Positions 1-5,599 of a stretch of 5,934 bases of DNA are shown one piece after another (the stretch's first letter is position 1; every line of letters starts with the position of its first letter). The notes under the pieces are model-generated. The model was not told where the DNA came from. It did no database searches and saw only the letters and a program-made list of their open reading frames with translations. A program made the position numbers and the translations under genes. This DNA is from an uncultured Bacilli bacterium (GTDB lineage: Bacteria > Bacillota_I > Bacilli_A > RF39 > UBA660). The stretch is taken from assembly GCA_947625425.1 (NCBI GenBank), contig CANQOH010000057.1:1-5934 (forward strand), read 5' to 3'.

Positions 1-2697
1 AAAAGTAGTTTAGCTTTTGATACTATTTATGCTGAAGGTCAAAGAAGATATGTTGAAAGTCTATCAGCTTATGCTAGACAATTTTTAGGTGGTACTAGTA
101 AACCAGATGTTGATAGTATTGAAGGTTTAAGTCCAAGTATTAGTATTGATCAAAAAAGTACTAATAATAACCCTCGTAGTACAGTTGGTACAGTTACAGA
201 AATATATGACTATTTGAGATTATTATTTGCCCGTATTGGTGTTCCTTATTGTCCTAACCATCATGAACCAATTAAAAGTCAAAGTATTGAAGAAATGACT
301 AATAAAATAATGGACTTCCCTGAAGGTACTAAAATTGAAATAATGGCTCCAGTTGTTAGAGGTGAAAAAGGAGCTCATGCTGCTATCTTAGATGATCTTC
401 GTCAAAAAGGTTATACCAGAGTAAGAGTCAATGGTGAAGTTCGTGATTTAGCTGAAGATATTAAATTAGAAAAAAACAAAAAAGATACTATTGAAGTTGT
501 TGTTGATCGTATTGTTGTTAGAGCTGAAGATCGTTCTCGTATTTTTGAATCAATTGAAGCTAGTACTAAATTAGCTAATGGCTTAGTTTTATTTAATGTT
601 ATTGGTGGCGAAGAACTATTAATGAGTGAAAACTATGCTTGTATTCATTGTAATTATTCAATGCCTACTTTAGAAACTAGAATGTTTTCTTTTAACTCTC
701 CATTTGGTGCTTGTCCAGAATGTAATGGTCTAGGTATGAAAATGAAAGTATCTGAAGAACTACTTATTCCCGATCCAAGTAAAAGTATTAGAAAAGGTGG
801 TATTGCTACTTTATCTGAAGATCAAAATACCATGTTTACGGAAGTCGAAACTGTAGCAGATTACTATGATATCGACTTAGATGCACCTATTAGTACTATT
901 CCTCGTGCTAAACTAGATAAAATATTGTATGGTTCAACTGAACCACTAGAATTTAAATATATTTCTAAAAATGGTAATGTTCGTACTAAAACTGATTTCT
1001 TTGAAGGTATAATAAATAACTTAGAAAGAAGACAAATTGAAACAACAGCTGGTTGGATTAGAGAATGGATTGAAGGTTACATGGTTGAACAAGAATGTCC
1101 TGTCTGCCATGGTACTAGACTTAAACATGATATTTTAAATGTTTATATTAATAAAAAGAATATCTATGATATGACCGCTCTAAGTATTGAAGAGCTATAT
1201 AAATTTATGCAAAATCTAAAACTTAATAAAGAACAAGCTAAGATAAGTGAATTATTAGTAAAAGAAATATGTAATAGATTAGAATTCTTAAATAATGTTG
1301 GCTTAGGTTATATAACTTTAAATCGTGCTGCTGGTACTTTATCTGGTGGTGAAGCGCAAAGAATTCGTTTAGCTACCCAAATTGGTAGTAAATTATCTGG
1401 AGTCTTATATGTTTTAGATGAACCAAGTATTGGTCTTCACCAACGTGATAATGAAAAACTAATAGCATCTATGAAAGAAATGCGCGATTTAGGTAATACC
1501 TTAATTGTCGTTGAACATGATACTGATACCATGAAAGCTGCTGATTATCTAGTTGATATTGGTCCAGGAGCTGGTGTCTTAGGTGGTCATATTATGGCAG
1601 CTGGAACTCCCGAAGAAGTAATGAAAAATCCTAACTCTTTAACAGGTAAATATCTAACTGGTGAAGAAAAAATTGAAGTACCTAAAAAAAGACGAAAAGG
1701 TAATGGTCTTTACTTAGAAGTAAAAGGAGCTAAAGAACATAACTTAAAAAATATTAATGTTAAATTCCCTTTAGGTAAATTTATTTGTATAACTGGTGTT
1801 TCAGGTAGTGGTAAATCAACATTAGTAAATGATATTTTATATAATGCCTTAGCTAAAAAAGTCTATAAATCTAAAACTATCGTTGGAAAATGCAAAGAAA
1901 TAAAGGGTATGGAAAACATTGATAAAGTAGTTCATATTACCCAAGATCCAATTGGTCGTACACCTCGTAGTAATCCTGCTACATATGTTGGTGTCTTTGA
2001 TGATATAAGAGATGTCTTTGCTAATATGAAAGAATCTAAAATGCGTGGTTATGGTAAAAATAGATTCTCCTTCAATGTTAAAGGTGGACGTTGTGAAGCT
2101 TGTTGGGGTGATGGTGTAAAAAGAATTGAAATGAACTTCTTACCAGATGTTTATGTCCCTTGTGAAGTATGTAAAGGAACAAGATATAATCGTGAAACTC
2201 TTGAAGTTAAATTTAAAGGCAAGAGCATTTCCGATGTCTTACATATGCGTGTTTCAGAAGCTATAGAATTCTTTGATAATATTCCTAAAGTCAAAAATAA
2301 ACTACAAGTTATGATGGATGTTGGTTTATCATATATTGAATTAGGTCAATCAGCACCTACCTTATCAGGTGGTGAGGCTGGTCGTGTTAAATTAGCTAAA
2401 GAATTACAAAAGAAAGCAACTGGTAAAAGTGTCTTCATCTTAGATGAACCAACCACCGGCTTACATAGTGATGATATTAAAAAGTTATTAGTCATCTTAC
2501 AACGAATCGTTGATAATGGTGATACTGTTATAGTAATTGAACATAATTTAGATGTTATTAAAGTTGCTGACTACATTATCGATTTAGGTCCTGAAGGTGG
2601 CGATGCCGGTGGAACAATCGTTGCTACTGGTACTCCAGAACAAGTAGCTAAAGAACCAAATAGCTATACTGGTGAATGGTTAAAGAAAGTATTATAG
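1..2697 (+). CDS. uvrA: UvrA, excinuclease ABC subunit A (5'-truncated by window edge)
   Basis: UvrA is the damage-sensing ATPase of nucleotide excision repair; as a dimer it loads UvrB onto lesions. The frame is open from base 1, giving 898 residues here. The first residue is the lysine of Walker A (KSSLAFDT), so by comparison with E. coli UvrA about 36 N-terminal residues lie upstream. Both ABC modules are visible: signature LSGGEAQR (1339-1362), Walker B LDEP (1414-1425) and switch EHD (1513-1521) in module I; Walker A GVSGSGKST (1795-1821), Walker B LDEP (2440-2451) and EHN (2539-2547) in module II. Zinc modules are intact: C-x2-C-x20-C-x2-C (640-723) and C-x2-C-x19-C-x2-C (2092-2172), plus a CPVC pair near 1096. 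The second signature reads LSGGEAGR instead of the usual LSGGEAQR. The TTG at 214 is not the start, because clear UvrA homology continues upstream of it. Stop is TAG; the next gene follows after 7 bases. Confidence 0.98.
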   Translation, partial: KSSLAFDTIYAEGQRRYVESLSAYARQFLGGTSKPDVDSIEGLSPSISIDQKSTNNNPRSTVGTVTEIYDYLRLLFARIGVPYCPNHHEPIKSQSIEEMTNKIMDFPEGTKIEIMAPVVRGEKGAHAAILDDLRQKGYTRVRVNGEVRDLAEDIKLEKNKKDTIEVVVDRIVVRAEDRSRIFESIEASTKLANGLVLFNVIGGEELLMSENYACIHCNYSMPTLETRMFSFNSPFGACPECNGLGMKMKVSEELLIPDPSKSIRKGGIATLSEDQNTMFTEVETVADYYDIDLDAPISTIPRAKLDKILYGSTEPLEFKYISKNGNVRTKTDFFEGIINNLERRQIETTAGWIREWIEGYMVEQECPVCHGTRLKHDILNVYINKKNIYDMTALSIEELYKFMQNLKLNKEQAKISELLVKEICNRLEFLNNVGLGYITLNRAAGTLSGGEAQRIRLATQIGSKLSGVLYVLDEPSIGLHQRDNEKLIASMKEMRDLGNTLIVVEHDTDTMKAADYLVDIGPGAGVLGGHIMAAGTPEEVMKNPNSLTGKYLTGEEKIEVPKKRRKGNGLYLEVKGAKEHNLKNINVKFPLGKFICITGVSGSGKSTLVNDILYNALAKKVYKSKTIVGKCKEIKGMENIDKVVHITQDPIGRTPRSNPATYVGVFDDIRDVFANMKESKMRGYGKNRFSFNVKGGRCEACWGDGVKRIEMNFLPDVYVPCEVCKGTRYNRETLEVKFKGKSISDVLHMRVSEAIEFFDNIPKVKNKLQVMMDVGLSYIELGQSAPTLSGGEAGRVKLAKELQKKATGKSVFILDEPTTGLHSDDIKKLLVILQRIVDNGDTVIVIEHNLDVIKVADYIIDLGPEGGDAGGTIVATGTPEQVAKEPNSYTGEWLKKVL

Positions 2698-2700
2698 GTG
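2696..2700 (+). promoter_or_regulatory. Ribosome binding site overlapping the uvrA stop codon
   Basis: AGGTG begins inside the uvrA TAG stop (2695-2697) and lies 4 bases before the ATG at 2705. Ribosomes finishing uvrA would sit on the start site of the next gene, so translational coupling is likely. This site supports 2705 as the real start. Confidence 0.6.
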
Positions 2701-2704
2701 TTAA

Positions 2705-3076
2705 ATGGCAGAATTAGTTGTAAAAAAAATAATAAAAAATAAACCTCGTATCAAAAGAATTGAACTAGAATACAAAGATATGAATTATATTATTATCAAT
2801 TTAGAAGCTCAAGTTATTGATGTTAATGGTGAATTATGGGAATATTTAATTGATGAAGAAACAACTAAAAAAATATCTGATTTAGTTTGGGAATATGAAG
2901 AATTAGATGAATTTGATTATTGGCCAGATAAAACTAAAGACCATGAACCATTATCACCAATGTGGCGTCTAGCATTCTACGATGAATTTGATACTTACTA
3001 TCATAAAAGTGGAGCTTTAAACTATCCTCCTCATTTTATGGAACTAGTAAAAATCTTAAAATCTTTAAGAAAATAG
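2705..3076 (+). CDS. Uncharacterised 123-aa soluble protein coupled to uvrA
   Basis: I do not recognise this family. The protein is 123 residues with no signal peptide or membrane segment. A basic start (residues 7-18, KKIIKNKPRIKR) leads into alternating hydrophobic stretches that look like beta strands (about 19-48). An acidic, aromatic middle follows (59-75, four Trp in the protein at 45, 62, 73 and 87). The C-terminal part runs W87-R-L-x-F-Y-D, then S-G (102-103), Y107-P-P, then a Phe/Leu helix (111-122). That spacing recalls small uncharacterised Firmicutes proteins with a YP-x-x-[FW] element before a final helix, but this resemblance is from memory. It begins 7 bases after uvrA, shares its transcript and ends in a terminator, so it belongs to the uvrA operon. 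A repair role is only guilt by association. Confidence 0.85.
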   Translation: MAELVVKKIIKNKPRIKRIELEYKDMNYIIINLEAQVIDVNGELWEYLIDEETTKKISDLVWEYEELDEFDYWPDKTKDHEPLSPMWRLAFYDEFDTYYHKSGALNYPPHFMELVKILKSLRK

Positions 3077-3096
3077 GTATTAAATACCTATTTTTT
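3070..3096 (+). terminator. Rho-independent terminator of the uvrA operon
   Basis: Perfect 11-bp inverted repeat: AAAATAGGTAT (3070-3080), loop TAA (3081-3083), ATACCTATTTT (3084-3094), running into a T-run to 3096. The stop codon of the upstream gene (3074-3076) is part of the left arm. The arms are A/T-rich with two G:C pairs. The A-run before the stem means it could also work on the other strand, though no gene points that way. Confidence 0.85.
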
Positions 3097-3139
3097 ATGT
3101 CAATTAAAATTATTCTTTTCTTTAAAATATACTTATTAA

Positions 3140-3176
3140 TCCTATTTTATGATATATTTAGAATAGAAAAATAGGA
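3140..3176 (+). repeat. Inverted repeat flanking the -10 and the ribosome site
   Basis: TCCTATTTT (3140-3148) is the exact reverse complement of AAAATAGGA (3168-3176), 9 bp with a 19-base spacer. The arms bracket the predicted -10 and start site, and the right arm covers the first bases of the AGGAGG ribosome site. It could be an operator dyad, or it could hide the ribosome site in a read-through transcript. Chance in AT-rich DNA cannot be excluded. Confidence 0.4.
3150..3158 (+). promoter_or_regulatory. Predicted extended -10 promoter for the membrane-protein operon
   Basis: TGATATATT (3150-3158) is an extended -10 (TGn plus TATATT). A -35 at 17-bp spacing would be TACTTA (3130-3135), which is a poor match, so recognition would rest on the TG extension. 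Transcription from about 3165 would give a leader of about 21 bases that still contains the AGGAGG site at 3173-3178. The strong terminator just upstream supports a new promoter in this 109-bp gap. Confidence 0.5.
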
Positions 3177-3185
3177 GGAATAGTT

Positions 3186-3371
3186 ATGAATAATCAATAT
3201 GATCCAAATAATTATGGTAACCCATATCCTCAATATAATCCTAATCAATATCCAAACAATAATTATAATGGCTACAATAATGGTTACAATAATTATAATA
3301 ATTGGAATCAAATGCCTCCAATGATGCCACCAAATAATAATTACAATAATAATAATGATGACGATTCAAAT
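3186..3371 (+). repeat. Low-complexity Asn/Tyr coding tract
   Basis: This encodes residues 1-62 of the membrane protein. The densest part (about 3255-3302) is a degenerate AAT/TAT/GGT codon array giving NYNGYNNGYNNYNN. Such tracts can change length by slippage, but the repeat is imperfect, so recent expansion is not evident. Confidence 0.7.
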
Positions 3372-3926
3372 AAAGGTGGTGGAATCTTATCATTTCTAAT
3401 CGCTTTAATTCTTTTAATTGCAGCTGTTGCTTTCCTTCTTCATTTATTAGGTGTTATTAATTTAAAAGAATTATATAATAAATATATTCTAAAAGAAGAA
3501 ACTCAAGAAGTATTAGAAGATGAAGAAGAAAAACAACCAGAAGCCAAAGATGAAATAACTGATGAAATCAAAAAAGAATTAGATAATTACTGTACTTTAA
3601 TCGATTCTGAAGGTCATTATTTTAAACAAGAAGAAAATAATATACTATGTGTTGATAATATTTGTAAACTTCAAAAAGAAGATAAGGTTTATACTAAAGA
3701 TTGTAAAAATAATTCCTATAATACAACTACAACTGATGAATTCTCTCAAGACTTACAAAAAGAAGTAATATTTAATACCTTATGTTCTAATCTTGATAGT
3801 GAAGGTAATTATACATATAAAGATGAAAATAATGAATATGAATATACTTGTAATAACTATACCTGCCAAGTTAAAATAGCTGATAAAGAGTATACTAAGA
3901 CTTGCCAAGCTAATCCTACTCAATAA
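3186..3926 (+). CDS. Single-pass membrane protein: Asn/Tyr-rich head, two tandem four-Cys units
   Basis: Uncharacterised 246-residue protein. Residues 1-62 are low complexity (Asn, Tyr, Pro, Gln; repeated NGYNNGYNN-like steps) ending in NNNNDDD. One hydrophobic segment spans about 67-91 after a GGG hinge. An acidic linker follows (104-132, Glu/Lys-rich). The C-terminal region holds two related units: Cys 136, 155, 160, 173 and Cys 200, 222, 227, 240. Both fit C-x(18 or 21)-C-x4-C-x12-C, with DSEG early and [VE]YTK just before the last Cys. There are no other cysteines, so paired disulfides outside the cell are plausible, with the Asn-rich head inside; flanking charges do not settle the orientation. 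There is no signal peptide or lipobox, so it is not an obvious Lgt substrate. The start is supported by AGGAGG (3173-3178) 7 bases before ATG. It is first in a two-gene operon with the gene at 3944. Confidence 0.88.
   Translation: MNNQYDPNNYGNPYPQYNPNQYPNNNYNGYNNGYNNYNNWNQMPPMMPPNNNYNNNNDDDSNKGGGILSFLIALILLIAAVAFLLHLLGVINLKELYNKYILKEETQEVLEDEEEKQPEAKDEITDEIKKELDNYCTLIDSEGHYFKQEENNILCVDNICKLQKEDKVYTKDCKNNSYNTTTTDEFSQDLQKEVIFNTLCSNLDSEGNYTYKDENNEYEYTCNNYTCQVKIADKEYTKTCQANPTQ
3585..3908 (+). repeat. Tandem duplication of a four-cysteine unit (protein level)
   Basis: Unit 1 is residues 134-174 (3585-3707) and unit 2 is residues 198-241 (3777-3908). A Thr/Asp-rich spacer separates them. They share all four Cys positions, the DSEG turn, the C-x4-C pair and YTK-x-C. 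Unit 2 is 3 residues longer between Cys 1 and Cys 2. Divergence outside these positions suggests an old duplication. Confidence 0.75.
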
Positions 3927-3943
3927 TTAATGAGGTGATATAA

Positions 3944-4279
3944 ATGTATAATTTTGAACTTCAAAAAGGTGAAGAAACAATTAGTATTTTTGATGATATT
4001 TATATCAAACAAGGTCAAAATGAAAAAGAAACAACTATTATCTTAACTAATCAAAGATTACTTTTCCTAGAATATCAAGCTGATGATCCTAATGAAACCT
4101 TAAGAATAGGTCGAGGTGTTCAGTACTTAAGAGCTAAAGAAGTATACTATGAAATGAATTTAAAGGATATTGAAAAAATTTCTTTCAATAAACTTTATCA
4201 AGTAATTTTAAAAAATGGTATTGAATTTGAATTCGCAGATCAAAACTTATATAAATTATTAAAAGAAAATATGAAATAA
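3944..4279 (+). CDS. Small protein, possible bacterial PH/GRAM-like domain
   Basis: A 111-residue protein without a signal peptide or membrane segment. The layout fits a small beta-barrel plus a C-terminal helix, as in bacterial PH/GRAM-like domains. A strand pair sits around TTIILTNQRLLFLEY (30-44). This T-x-x-R-L-[LI] hairpin is common in such domains. A variable loop follows (45-66), then strands EVYYEMNLKDIEKISF (66-81), YQVILKNG (85-92), IEFEFAD (93-99) and a final helix (100-110). The fold call rests on this pattern only, and the ligand is unknown. GAGGTG (3932-3937) lies 6 bases before ATG, and the gap to the membrane-protein gene is 17 bases. They are almost certainly co-transcribed, and the two products may act together at the membrane. 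It is followed directly by a terminator. Confidence 0.8.
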   Translation: MYNFELQKGEETISIFDDIYIKQGQNEKETTIILTNQRLLFLEYQADDPNETLRIGRGVQYLRAKEVYYEMNLKDIEKISFNKLYQVILKNGIEFEFADQNLYKLLKENMK

Positions 4280-4310
4280 GAAGTTATTTAAAAAATAATT
4301 TCTTTTTTTT
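4278..4310 (+). terminator. Rho-independent terminator after the two-gene operon
   Basis: The left arm is about 4278-4289 (AAGAAGTTATTT) and the right arm about 4293-4304 (AAATAATTTCTT). They pair with one G:U, leave a 3-base loop, and run into a T-run through 4310. The left arm includes the end of the TAA stop codon (4277-4279). The stem is almost all A:U, but the eight-T tail makes it convincing. Confidence 0.75.
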
Positions 4311-4318
4311 ACGAGAGG

Positions 4319-4342
4319 ACATTATTTACATAAAAATAATGT
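4319..4342 (+). repeat. Perfect inverted repeat over the lgt -35 region
   Basis: ACATTATTT (4319-4327), spacer ACATAA, then AAATAATGT (4334-4342), a 9-bp perfect dyad. It ends where the extended -10 begins (TG at 4342-4343). It lies upstream of the expected transcription start, so it would act as DNA rather than as leader RNA. The size and place suit a dimeric repressor or activator site, but no regulator is encoded in the window. Confidence 0.45.
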
Positions 4343-4350
4343 GATATAAT
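4342..4350 (+). promoter_or_regulatory. Predicted extended -10 promoter of lgt
   Basis: TGATATAAT (4342-4350) is a consensus extended -10 (TGn plus TATAAT). The best-looking -35, TTTACA (4325-4330), is only 14 bases away, which is too short. At 17-bp spacing there is only TTATTT (4322-4327). The extended -10 probably carries the promoter. Start near 4357 gives a leader of about 18 bases holding AAGGAGG (4361-4367). Confidence 0.7.
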
Positions 4351-4374
4351 ACGATTACTTAAGGAGGAATATTT

Positions 4375-5187
4375 ATGAATCCCGAAATATTTCATATTGG
4401 TATGTTTAGTATTAGATGGTACTCAGTCTTAATCTTAATAGGAATTATAGTTGGTTATCTTTTAGCTATTAAAGAAGCTAAAAAGTTTAATATATCCAAA
4501 GATACTATTTTTGATTTAGCTTTCTGGGTTATTATAATTGGTATCATAGGAGCTAGATTATATTATGTTCTTTTTAATTTTAATTTATATCGCTATGACC
4601 CATTAAGTATCTTTGCTGTATGGGAAGGTGGTCTAGCTATTCATGGTGGTATTATCTTTGGTTTACTAACTTTAGTAATATATTGTAAAATTAAAAAACT
4701 TAGTATTTTAAAAATGATGGATATTGCTGTCCCTTCACTAATTATTGCACAAGCTATTGGTCGCTGGGGTAACTTCTTTAATAGTGAAGCACATGGCTTT
4801 GCCACAACATTAGAAAATCTTCAAAGCTTACATATTCCTAAATTTATAATTGAAGGTATGAAAATCCATGGTGTCTATTATCATCCAACCTTCTTCTATG
4901 AATCTATTTGGTGTATCTTAGGTTTTATCATTCTTCTACTTGTCAGAAAATATTATCGTTATTTAAAAACTGGTCAACTTAGTTGTATATATTTAATGTG
5001 GTATGGCGTTGGTCGTTACTTTATTGAATCTTTAAGAACTGATTCTTTAATGTTTTATAATTTCCGTGTAGCTCAATTAGTTAGTATAGTAACTTTTATC
5101 ATAGGTCTAATCTTCTTTATATATTTATGCTTTAATCGTTTAAAAAAAGGTTTATACTATTCCCATAATGAGAATTTTAAAAAGTAA
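4375..5187 (+). CDS. lgt: Lgt, phosphatidylglycerol-prolipoprotein diacylglyceryl transferase
   Basis: Lgt is an integral membrane enzyme. It moves diacylglycerol from phosphatidylglycerol to the lipobox cysteine of preprolipoproteins, the first step of lipoprotein maturation. The 270-residue length is normal. Family landmarks: R-W-Y (14-16) opening the first membrane helix; GARLYYVLF (59-67); the HGG loop (WEGGLAIHGG, 83-92, with the conserved His90); the Lgt signature GRWGNFFNSEAHG (129-141) with Arg130, Asn133, Asn136 and Glu138; HPTFFYE (170-176); and YGVGRYFIESLRTD (210-223) with Arg214, Glu218 and Arg221. Hydrophobic helices lie about 16-33, 45-67, 89-104, 117-128, 178-190, 201-218 and 232-252. 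AAGGAGG lies 7 bases before ATG. It has its own promoter. No terminator is seen after it, so read-through into mrnC 46 bases later is likely. Confidence 0.97.
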   Translation: MNPEIFHIGMFSIRWYSVLILIGIIVGYLLAIKEAKKFNISKDTIFDLAFWVIIIGIIGARLYYVLFNFNLYRYDPLSIFAVWEGGLAIHGGIIFGLLTLVIYCKIKKLSILKMMDIAVPSLIIAQAIGRWGNFFNSEAHGFATTLENLQSLHIPKFIIEGMKIHGVYYHPTFFYESIWCILGFIILLLVRKYYRYLKTGQLSCIYLMWYGVGRYFIESLRTDSLMFYNFRVAQLVSIVTFIIGLIFFIYLCFNRLKKGLYYSHNENFKK

Positions 5188-5190
5188 AAT

Positions 5191-5218
5191 TTGCAAAATA
5201 AAAAGTTTATGATAAATT
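5191..5218 (+). promoter_or_regulatory. Weak candidate promoter for mrnC-rlmB
   Basis: TTGCAA (5191-5196), 16-base spacer, then TAAATT (5213-5218) preceded by TGA (5210-5212), giving an extended -10 like the other two in the window. The expected start near 5225 would leave only about 9 leader bases and cut into the ribosome site. It may therefore be fortuitous, with mrnC transcribed from lgt. Confidence 0.3.
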
Positions 5219-5233
5219 ATTGGTGGTGATATT

Positions 5234-5599
5234 ATGTATGACAATCCTTTAATAATGGCTTATATGGGTGATACAATTTACGAACAACATATAAGAGAAT
5301 TTTTAATTAGAAAAGGAATAAGTAAAATAGGTGAACTTCAAGCTCAAAGTTTAAATTATGTTAGTGCTAAAAGTCAAAGAAGACATTTAGAAAGATTAGA
5401 AAATGCTAACTTTTTAACTCCTGAAGAAATTGAAATAATTAAATGGGGTCGTAATGCTAAAGGTACTCATAATAAAAGTACTGACATCGTTACATATCGT
5501 TTAGCAACTGGTCTTGAAACTTTAATTGGTAAATTATATTTTAATGGTCAACTAGATCGTATAAAAGAAATAATGGATTTTATAGTAGGTGAAGAATAA
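5234..5599 (+). CDS. mrnC: Mini-ribonuclease III (MrnC)
   Basis: MrnC is a dimeric RNase III catalytic domain without a dsRNA-binding domain. In Bacillus it trims the ends of 23S precursor rRNA. The product is 121 residues. Motifs: AYMGDTIYE (9-17) with catalytic Asp13; VSAKSQ (43-48); GRNAKGTHNKSTD (72-84); and YRLATGLETLIGKLY (88-102), where Glu95 matches the second metal-binding acidic residue. The N-terminus is about ten residues shorter than in B. subtilis. The start is firm because the frame has a stop at 5213-5215 and no ATG, GTG or TTG between it and 5234. GGTGGTGAT (5222-5230) serves as the ribosome site. It sits beside rlmB, as in B. subtilis, but lgt rather than cysS lies upstream. 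Confidence 0.95.
   Translation: MYDNPLIMAYMGDTIYEQHIREFLIRKGISKIGELQAQSLNYVSAKSQRRHLERLENANFLTPEEIEIIKWGRNAKGTHNKSTDIVTYRLATGLETLIGKLYFNGQLDRIKEIMDFIVGEE

Noticed and set aside
214..216. TTG start for a shorter UvrA beginning at 214
   Set aside because: The same frame is open to base 1 and encodes conserved UvrA sequence from the Walker A lysine onward. The codon is the Leu of a conserved YDYLRLLFAR stretch.
3097..3149. Possible small RNA or riboswitch in the gap after the first terminator
   Set aside because: The stretch is short and AT-rich, without stable G:C stems beyond the inverted repeat already listed. The likely leader is only about 21 bases.
3186..3926. Lipoprotein or secreted protein processed by the nearby Lgt
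   Set aside because: There is no N-terminal signal peptide or lipobox cysteine. The single hydrophobic segment starts near residue 67 and the first Cys is at 136.
4316..4321. AGGACA as the lgt -35 element
   Set aside because: It lies 23 bases from the TATAAT, too far for normal promoter spacing.
2698..4374. Defence, toxin-antitoxin or mobile cassette inserted between uvrA and lgt
   Set aside because: There are no transposase or integrase genes, no terminal repeats, no target duplications and no toxin motifs. Codon use matches the flanking housekeeping genes.
5190..5197. Palindrome TTTGCAAA after lgt as a terminator
   Set aside because: It has no loop and no T-run after it, so it cannot act as an intrinsic terminator.
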